Assembly: GCF_038396765.1 (NCBI RefSeq)
Contig: NZ_CP150096.1
Location: 2,649,001-2,713,000 of the forward strand
Reading direction: 5' to 3'
Length of the DNA stretch: 64,000 nucleotides
Source of the DNA: Chitinophaga caseinilytica
GTDB lineage: Bacteria > Bacteroidota > Bacteroidia > Chitinophagales > Chitinophagaceae
Position 1 is the first letter of the stretch, and every line of letters starts with the position of its first letter. Under the pieces are notes generated by a model, which had not been told where the DNA came from, made no database searches, and was given only the letters and a program-made list of their open reading frames with translations. Made by a program: the position numbers and the translations under genes. Shown here piece after piece: positions 58,511 to 64,000 of this stretch.

Positions 58511-58525
58511 GGAAGGAAGCAGCCG
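57978..58525 (+). repeat. degenerate tandem-repeat array, seven units
   Basis: Units start with GCATAACAGGAAGTAAGGG or close variants at 57978, 58044, 58108, 58173, 58251, 58319 and 58442. The usual unit is about 64-68 bases and ends in CCATCGYCATCCTTCC then GGATAAAA. Units 6 and 7 are longer because they share a roughly 60-base insert containing TCCCGGCCGGGA and an exact DnaA box. The spacing and degeneracy do not fit CRISPR. Short ORFs through the array only translate the repeat. Confidence 0.9.
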
Positions 58526-58626
58526 CATTCGCGGGATTGGGTTAAAAAACAGGATTTCAATGTGAAAATCGTATCACGAGCGTGTCGGTTCCTCCCGTAA
58601 CTTGCATATAACGTTAAATTCCGCGG

Positions 58627-59187
58627 ATGGAGCAGTTGTTGGACCGAATTGCGAAAAACAGTGACCAGTTGGCTTTCGGCCAGCTCTTTTCCCATTACAG
58701 CGACCGCCTCATTTATTTCGCCGCGGCGCTCGTCCGCTCCCGCGAAGAAGCCGAAGAAGTAGTGGCCGATGTGTTCGTGAAACTCTGGCAGAACCGCACC
58801 CGCCTCCCGGAAATCCAATACTTCCAGACCTACCTCTACACCGCCGTCCGCAACACCGCCCTCAATCACAAATCCCGCTCGCTTTTCCCCCACGAAGAAC
58901 TCGACGACCAGCACGCCGGCCTCATGCCCTGCGTAGTGTCTCCGGAAGAATCCCTCATCAGCCGCGAAAACCTCCGCCAGATAGAACAAGCGGTAAACGG
59001 ACTGCCCCTCCGCTGCCGGCTCATTTTCAAGCTCGTAAAGGAAGACGGACTGTCGTACCGCGAAGTGGCCGAAGTCCTCGATATCTCCGTCAACACCGTT
59101 AACGCCCAGATCACCATCGCCCTGAAAAAACTCGGCTCCGCCATCGACCTGCGCAAGCCCTTCCGCATCCCCCTCCTCCGCAAATGA
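58627..59187 (+). CDS. ECF RNA polymerase sigma factor, FecI-like
   Basis: This 186-residue sigma-70-family factor has region 2 (QLFSHYSDRLIYFAAALVRSREEAEEVVADVFVKLW, with the NTALNHKSR stretch) and region 4 (LPLRCRLIFKLVKEDGLSYREVAEVLDISVNTV). It is followed after 86 bp by a FecR gene and then a SusC receptor with an STN domain. This is the standard trans-envelope signalling set: receptor to FecR to sigma. The start is the ATG at 58627. Confidence 0.93.
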   Translation: MEQLLDRIAKNSDQLAFGQLFSHYSDRLIYFAAALVRSREEAEEVVADVFVKLWQNRTRLPEIQYFQTYLYTAVRNTALNHKSRSLFPHEELDDQHAGLMPCVVSPEESLISRENLRQIEQAVNGLPLRCRLIFKLVKEDGLSYREVAEVLDISVNTVNAQITIALKKLGSAIDLRKPFRIPLLRK

Positions 59188-59273
59188 CGGGGCGACAAAA
59201 TTTTTTTTCAAGTCTTTTAACTGGACGGTCGAAAAACCGTGTCTAATTAATTAACCACCTGATTTTTTCCAGC

Positions 59274-60320
59274 ATGGAACAAGAACAAAAGCTTTGGGAA
59301 TTACTCGGCAAGGAATTGTCTGGCAGGCTCACCGAGAAAGAGCGGCCGGAGCTGGACATCCTGAAAAAACAGTTCCCCGAAGCCGTCAGGCAATACGAAA
59401 TATTGGGTTCGTTGCAGTTCAGGAGCACCGAAACGCCTCCTGAAAGGAAAGAAGAACTGCTGGGCCGCATATTCGCCGCCGCCGGAGACCCGGCCGAAGA
59501 AATGCCGGCCGAAATGCCCCGCGCACGCCGCCTACGCAAACTTTGGCTCACCGCCGTTCCCCTCGCCGCCGCCCTCTGCGCCGGCGCCTGGTTCTGGATC
59601 GGGGATGGCACGTCGGAAGACAAAGGCTGGAGCACCGTGCAAACGCGCAAAGGCAGCAAATCGAAGCTCACCCTGCCAGACGGCACTGAGGTAGTCCTCA
59701 ACGCCGGCAGCTCCCTATCGTACGCAGAAGGCTTCCGCAACGGGGCACGCGAAGTGCGCCTCAACGGAGAAGGATATTTCAAAGTGGCGCAAAACGCCGA
59801 GCATCCATTCATTGTAACCACCAATTCAGTCGTAGTACGCGTACTGGGCACGGAATTCAACCTCCAGGCGTACGATTCCGAATCAAAAACGGAAACCACC
59901 CTCATTTCGGGTAAAGTAGAAGTGACCGTGAAAAAAGAAGGGAAAAGCTATCTCCTGGAACCCCGGCAGAAACTGGCCGTAGTCAGCAATCCGCCGCCAG
60001 CCAAAACAGCCGCCCGGGTCGATCCCGCGCCGCCCAAAGTGACGCTCCTCGCCGCGGATACCGACCAGCAAGACAGCTCGCTTACCGCCGGCGCCTGGGT
60101 CGAAAACAGGCTCGTGTTCAACGACGAGCCCCTCGAAATCCTCGCGCGCCGCCTGGAACGATGGTACAACGTGGAAGTGGAAATCCAGGACGAAGCCCTC
60201 AAACAAACCCGCTTCACCGGCAGCGTAGAAAATGAACCGGTTTCGCAGATTCTGGAAATTCTGACCACGATCAAACCGATAAAATACAAAGTCACCGCGA
60301 CCAAGATCATCATTTACTAA
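59274..60320 (+). CDS. FecR family anti-sigma regulator
   Basis: This 348-residue inner-membrane protein has a cytoplasmic sigma-binding part (residues 1-95, helical), one membrane segment (LWLTAVPLAAALCAGAWFWIG) and a periplasmic FecR domain (GSKSKLTLPDGTEVVLNAGSSLSY, VRVLGTEFNLQAY). It ends in the DUF4974 domain (FNDEPLEILARRLERWYNVEVEI). It holds or activates the preceding sigma factor on a signal from the STN domain of the next gene. Its placement between the two is the classical order. Confidence 0.93.
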   Translation: MEQEQKLWELLGKELSGRLTEKERPELDILKKQFPEAVRQYEILGSLQFRSTETPPERKEELLGRIFAAAGDPAEEMPAEMPRARRLRKLWLTAVPLAAALCAGAWFWIGDGTSEDKGWSTVQTRKGSKSKLTLPDGTEVVLNAGSSLSYAEGFRNGAREVRLNGEGYFKVAQNAEHPFIVTTNSVVVRVLGTEFNLQAYDSESKTETTLISGKVEVTVKKEGKSYLLEPRQKLAVVSNPPPAKTAARVDPAPPKVTLLAADTDQQDSSLTAGAWVENRLVFNDEPLEILARRLERWYNVEVEIQDEALKQTRFTGSVENEPVSQILEILTTIKPIKYKVTATKIIIY

Positions 60321-60498
60321 CAAAAATTGCTAACAATGTACAGTTTACCACGTTCCACTTTCCAGCCTTCCTGACGCCCACCGTCTGGAAATAGAAACGG
60401 GAAATGCGCCAACATTCCCCGTTCAGTAAGTATGCAGGAAATCCGTCTGCTTTGGATTTCAACGGGTTTCCTATTGCCTTGACTTAACAATCAAATCT

Positions 60499-63400
60499 AT
60501 GAAATTATTTACAAAACACGCTGCCAACAGGCAGTGGCATCAACTATTGCTGATCATGAAGATGAGTTTTGTGCTGACCTGCCTTTTCCTGCAGGTACAT
60601 GCCGGCGTCTATTCGCAAAAACGTATCAGCGTGCAGGCCGACAAGCTGCCGGTGAGCCAGGTGCTCGCCATGATCGAGATGAAAACGTCGTACCGTTTTT
60701 TCTATAACAGCGATGAGCTCCGCAAACTCCCGCCGGTATCGCTTAACGTGACCAACAGCAACCTGGCAGACGTGATGTCGCTCGTGCTCGCCAGCCACAT
60801 GCGCTACCGCGTGATGGACGACCGACTGGTGGTGCTCGGCAACGATATCGAAAACAAGCAGTTCAAGCGCCTGACCGGTAAGCTGACAGACAGCAAGGGC
60901 GGCCCCGTTCCCGGCGCCACCATCGTCATCAAAGGCACCACCAAAGGCGTGGCCAGCGATGCCGAAGGGCGCTTCGAAATAGAAGTGAACAACGGCGATG
61001 TGCTCGTGATCAGCATGATGGGCTTCAAAAAGCAGGAAATACCGGTAGCGGGCAAAGATCAGCTCGACATCGTCCTGGAAGCCGATGTAGCCGGTTTGCA
61101 GGAAGTGCTGGTGGTCGGATATGGTACCCAGAAAAAAGCGAACCTCACCGGCGCCGTGGCCTCCGTGGGCGGCGAAGTGCTGGAAAGCCGTCCGCTCGTG
61201 AACCTGGCCCAGGGGCTCCAGGGCGTAGTGCCGAACCTGAACGTGAACATGAACAACGGCGCCCCCGGCCGGGGAGCCACTTTCAATATCCGCGGCGCCG
61301 GCTCCATCACATCCGGCAACGACGCGCCGCTTGTGCTGGTAGACGGCGTAGTGATGGACCCCAACCTCATCAACCCGGCAGACGTACAGAACGTTACCGT
61401 GCTCAAAGACGCGGGCTCCGCCGCCATCTACGGCTCCCGTGCCGCCAACGGCGTGATCCTCATCACCACCAAGAACCCCAACAAACATCAGCCCATGCGG
61501 CTGTCTGTCAACAGTACCTACTCCTTCAACCGCCCTACTTACATGCCGAAATATATCAACTCCGTTGATTATATCCGCATGTTCCGCGAGGCAGACAGGA
61601 CCGGCGCCGACGGCGGCAGAACTTCTTCGGAACCCTTTACGGCGGAGGATTCCATCCGCGCCGCGGAATATTATAATAATCCCGCCAACACTTCGCCCGT
61701 ATACGTAGATCCCAACAACCCGAATAAATACCGCTATGTAGGCAATACCAACTGGCTGGATGAGCTCTATCCCGGTTGGGCGCCCATGTGGGACAATTCC
61801 TTCTCCCTCAGCGGCGGTTCCGGGAAAATCTCCTACGTGGCCAGCCTGGGATATCTCAAGCAGGACGGGCTTATCGAAGCGGCCGATCAGCGGTACAAAC
61901 GCTACAACGCATCGCTGCGCCTCAACGCCGAAGCCACTTCCTGGCTCGATCTGAATTTCAAAGCGGCCCTGAACCGGTCCGATTTCAATACGCCGAACGC
62001 CACGCAGTTCGCGGAAAGCAATGTGAACGATTTCGCGTTTATTTCCAGTGACCTCCGTCCCATCATGCCCGTTAAACACCCCGACGGGAACTGGGCAGGA
62101 CAGGGCAGCTTCACGAACCCTTTCGCCGTGATGGCCGAAAACGGGCGCGTTAAAGAAAACAAAACCGATATCTGGCTCACCGGCGGGTTTACCGTAAAAC
62201 TGCTCCGCAACCTCCGCATCGTCGGCGATCTGACCTGGAACAATTACGGCGCGGGCAGAAGCATCCACTACAAAGCGTTCAAGGAATATGGGGTAGACGG
62301 AAGGCTGATCGGCACCTATCCCTGGACGAACCCCGACCGCCTCATCCGCCGGGCTTCCAACGACGGGTATCATGCCATCAATATCTATTCGGAATACTTC
62401 ACCACTTTCGCGCGTAACCACAACCTGAAGCTCATGGCGGGTTACAACGAAGAGCTGAAACAGAATCTCTCGTTCAGCGCCACCGGCCGCAACCTCCTCG
62501 ATCCTACGATGGAAAGCCTCACGCCGAACAACGATCCTACCGCCACGTCGCAATCCGTCGCCAACTCGATCTCCGAATGGGCCGTTCGCGGTGGTTTCTT
62601 CCGCGCCAATTACGATTTCAAGGAAAAATATTTGTTACAGTTGACGGGCCGATACGACGGAACTTCCCGCTACGCCCGCGGCAAGCGGAACGTGTTCTCG
62701 CCTTCGGTATCTGCCGCCTGGCGCGTGTCTGAAGAGAATTTCTTCGCCGGTGCGAAAAGCTGGGTGAACGATCTGAAGCTGCGCGCTTCCTACGGCATGC
62801 TGCCCAACCAGCTGAGCGACAACCCGTATCCCTACATCACCTTCATGCCCACCGGCACCACCGGCTACCTGTTCGGCAACAATCCCGGTGTAATTGTGGG
62901 CGCCCCGGCACTGGTAAGCGCGGATTTTACCTGGGAAAAAGTAACGACGCTGAACTTCGGGCTGGACCTCACTGCGCTCAACGACCGGCTCACCCTCGGT
63001 TTCGATATCTACCGCCGCAAAACGACGGACATGATCACCGCAGGCCGCCTGCTGCCCGCCATCCTCGGCACCAGCTCTCCCGCACGCAACTCGGCTGACC
63101 TGATGAACAGGGGATGGGAACTGGCGATCGGTTGGAAAGACAAGATCGGAAGCGATGTGCGGTATAATGTATCGCTCGTGCTGGCCGACAACCAGGCAGA
63201 AATCACCCGTTACGAAAACAATCCTACCGGCAACATCGGCGATCATTACGTGGGCAAGAAATGGAACGAGATCTGGGGGCTGGAGACCGACGGATTCTTT
63301 ACATCCAACGAAGAAGCGGCGGCAACCGACCAAACGCAGATCTGGGCCGGTAAATGGCTCGCCGGCGATATCCGTTACAGAGACCTGAACGGCGATAAAA

Positions 63401-63933
63401 AGATCACCCGCGGCAGCAGCACCTTGTCTGACCCCGGCGATCAGAAGATCATCGGCAACACGACTCCCCGTTATACCTACGGCGTGAACCTCGGCATCGA
63501 ATACAAGGGTTTCGACTTCACCGCGTTCTTCCAGGGCGTAGGCAAGCGCGACTGGATGCCGGGTGGTAACTATTTCTGGGGATTTGCGAGCGAATGGGCC
63601 GTGCCGATGGAGTACCATACCAATTACTGGCGCCCCGACAATACCAATGCCTATTATCCCCGCCTGCGCTTCGAAGGCGGCGGCAATTTCCAGGCGCAGT
63701 CCAAATACCTGCAGAACGCGGCTTACGCCCGGTTGAAGCAGCTGACGCTGGGCTACACCCTGCCGGCGGAATGGCTGCGCGTGGCGAAAATCCAGCGCCT
63801 GCGCGTTTTCGCTACCGGACAGAACCTGTTTACCATCACCAAAATGCACAAAGCGTTCGACCCCGAACTGCTGGGGGCCGACAGCTACCCGCTGAGCCGC
63901 ACCATCTCGTTCGGTCTGCAACTGGGCCTGTAA
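60499..63933 (+). CDS. SusC/RagA family TonB-linked outer membrane receptor with STN domain
   Basis: This 1144-residue importer has a signal region (MKMSFVLTCLFLQVHAGVYSQ), an STN domain (RISVQADKLPVSQVLAMIE to VMDDRLVVL) that contacts FecR, a carboxypeptidase-like CNA-type domain (LTGKLTDSKGGPVPGATIVI) and the TonB plug (EVLVVGYGTQKKANLTGAVASV). A long beta-barrel follows and ends TISFGLQLGL. The SusC signature DVQNVTVLKDAGSAAIYGSRAANGVILI is present. The ligand is unknown, probably a glycan or glycopeptide fragment. The next gene, just entering the window, is likely its SusD partner. Confidence 0.96.
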   Translation: MKLFTKHAANRQWHQLLLIMKMSFVLTCLFLQVHAGVYSQKRISVQADKLPVSQVLAMIEMKTSYRFFYNSDELRKLPPVSLNVTNSNLADVMSLVLASHMRYRVMDDRLVVLGNDIENKQFKRLTGKLTDSKGGPVPGATIVIKGTTKGVASDAEGRFEIEVNNGDVLVISMMGFKKQEIPVAGKDQLDIVLEADVAGLQEVLVVGYGTQKKANLTGAVASVGGEVLESRPLVNLAQGLQGVVPNLNVNMNNGAPGRGATFNIRGAGSITSGNDAPLVLVDGVVMDPNLINPADVQNVTVLKDAGSAAIYGSRAANGVILITTKNPNKHQPMRLSVNSTYSFNRPTYMPKYINSVDYIRMFREADRTGADGGRTSSEPFTAEDSIRAAEYYNNPANTSPVYVDPNNPNKYRYVGNTNWLDELYPGWAPMWDNSFSLSGGSGKISYVASLGYLKQDGLIEAADQRYKRYNASLRLNAEATSWLDLNFKAALNRSDFNTPNATQFAESNVNDFAFISSDLRPIMPVKHPDGNWAGQGSFTNPFAVMAENGRVKENKTDIWLTGGFTVKLLRNLRIVGDLTWNNYGAGRSIHYKAFKEYGVDGRLIGTYPWTNPDRLIRRASNDGYHAINIYSEYFTTFARNHNLKLMAGYNEELKQNLSFSATGRNLLDPTMESLTPNNDPTATSQSVANSISEWAVRGGFFRANYDFKEKYLLQLTGRYDGTSRYARGKRNVFSPSVSAAWRVSEENFFAGAKSWVNDLKLRASYGMLPNQLSDNPYPYITFMPTGTTGYLFGNNPGVIVGAPALVSADFTWEKVTTLNFGLDLTALNDRLTLGFDIYRRKTTDMITAGRLLPAILGTSSPARNSADLMNRGWELAIGWKDKIGSDVRYNVSLVLADNQAEITRYENNPTGNIGDHYVGKKWNEIWGLETDGFFTSNEEAAATDQTQIWAGKWLAGDIRYRDLNGDKKITRGSSTLSDPGDQKIIGNTTPRYTYGVNLGIEYKGFDFTAFFQGVGKRDWMPGGNYFWGFASEWAVPMEYHTNYWRPDNTNAYYPRLRFEGGGNFQAQSKYLQNAAYARLKQLTLGYTLPAEWLRVAKIQRLRVFATGQNLFTITKMHKAFDPELLGADSYPLSRTISFGLQLGL

Positions 63934-63969
63934 CCGCATTCGAATCCGTTGATCTAAAAACAGTATGAA

Positions 63970-64000
63970 ATGAAAAAAACGCGCATCATATCAATCGCCA
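63970..64000 (+). CDS. start of the next gene, probable SusD/RagB lipoprotein (partial)
   Basis: Only ten codons are visible (MKKTRIISIA), a typical basic start of a signal peptide. The position right after SusC predicts a SusD/RagB substrate-binding lipoprotein, but the sequence present is too short to prove it. Confidence 0.45.
   Translation, partial: MKKTRIISIA

Noticed and set aside
57978..58525. CRISPR array
   Set aside because: Units are degenerate, continuous and without unique spacers; no cas genes nearby.
58149..59211. Minus-strand ORFs across the array and the sigma gene
   Set aside because: Repeated PRKVGD-type peptides come from the DNA repeat; the right part is a shadow of the sigma factor.
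60544..62553. 669-codon ORF opposite susC
   Set aside because: Shadow of the SusC coding frame.

Overview
The window reads as a chromosomal segment of a GC-rich member of the Bacteroidota, most likely a Chitinophaga-like Chitinophagaceae. The support is: a SusC/RagA TonB-linked receptor with an STN domain behind an ECF sigma factor and a FecR anti-sigma factor; a three-gene succinate dehydrogenase with one fused membrane subunit; a Bacteroidota-type ABC-F protein; many small lipoproteins; and repeated -7 boxes of the Bacteroidota form TAnnTTTG. There are no rRNA or tRNA genes, CRISPR arrays, insertion sequences or phage genes that I can see. Taxonomy is inferred from gene content only.

Layout. 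1-3.7 kb: S41 protease (cut by the window edge), a BadF-type sugar kinase plus MurQ for MurNAc recycling, and a conserved unknown. 3.8-7.3 kb: sdhCAB. 7.5-11.7 kb: a Tat-exported Gfo/Idh/MocA oxidoreductase, a prolyl oligopeptidase and an HdeD-like membrane protein. 11.9-19.3 kb: ABC-F ATPase, response regulator, coiled-coil membrane protein, PolB-type exonuclease, holA, ribF, purM. 19.4-22.9 kb: TonB-C lipoprotein, a BlaI/M56-TonB pair and ftsE. 23-29 kb: rpsO, pnp, prmA, plsY and an M48 protease. 29-35.5 kb: SirB1-like protein, topA, DUF2520 protein, KdsC-like phosphatase, UbiA-like prenyltransferase, Maf. 35.5-39.1 kb: accessory lipoproteins. 39.2-42 kb: a SAM-I riboswitch driving a trans-sulfuration enzyme and homoserine dehydrogenase. 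42-53.7 kb: DUF2851, OsmC, lipA, His-rich protein, phosphodiester glycosidase, SdpI-like protein, AsmA-like protein, TrmH, thioredoxin-like protein and small unknowns. 53.9-57.7 kb: nrdB-nrdA behind a cobalamin riboswitch. 57.7-58.5 kb: a non-coding tandem-repeat array rich in DnaA-box-like 9-mers. 58.6-64 kb: ECF sigma, FecR, SusC and the first codons of the next gene.

Four features stand out. (1) The array between nrdB and the sigma factor has seven degenerate repeat units, three exact TTATCCACA boxes and about seven near matches. It could be an origin, a DnaA-titration site or a DnaA-responsive control region for nrdBA. (2) Five genes (murQ, the oligopeptidase leader, pnp, one lipoprotein, one small membrane protein) are split by small frame changes. 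Four of these sit in homopolymer runs that look one or two bases short, which suggests consensus errors as much as true pseudogenes. (3) A nested palindrome between blaI and ftsE looks like a BlaI operator. (4) Four genes carry a -7-like box exactly four bases before the ATG, which predicts leaderless transcripts.
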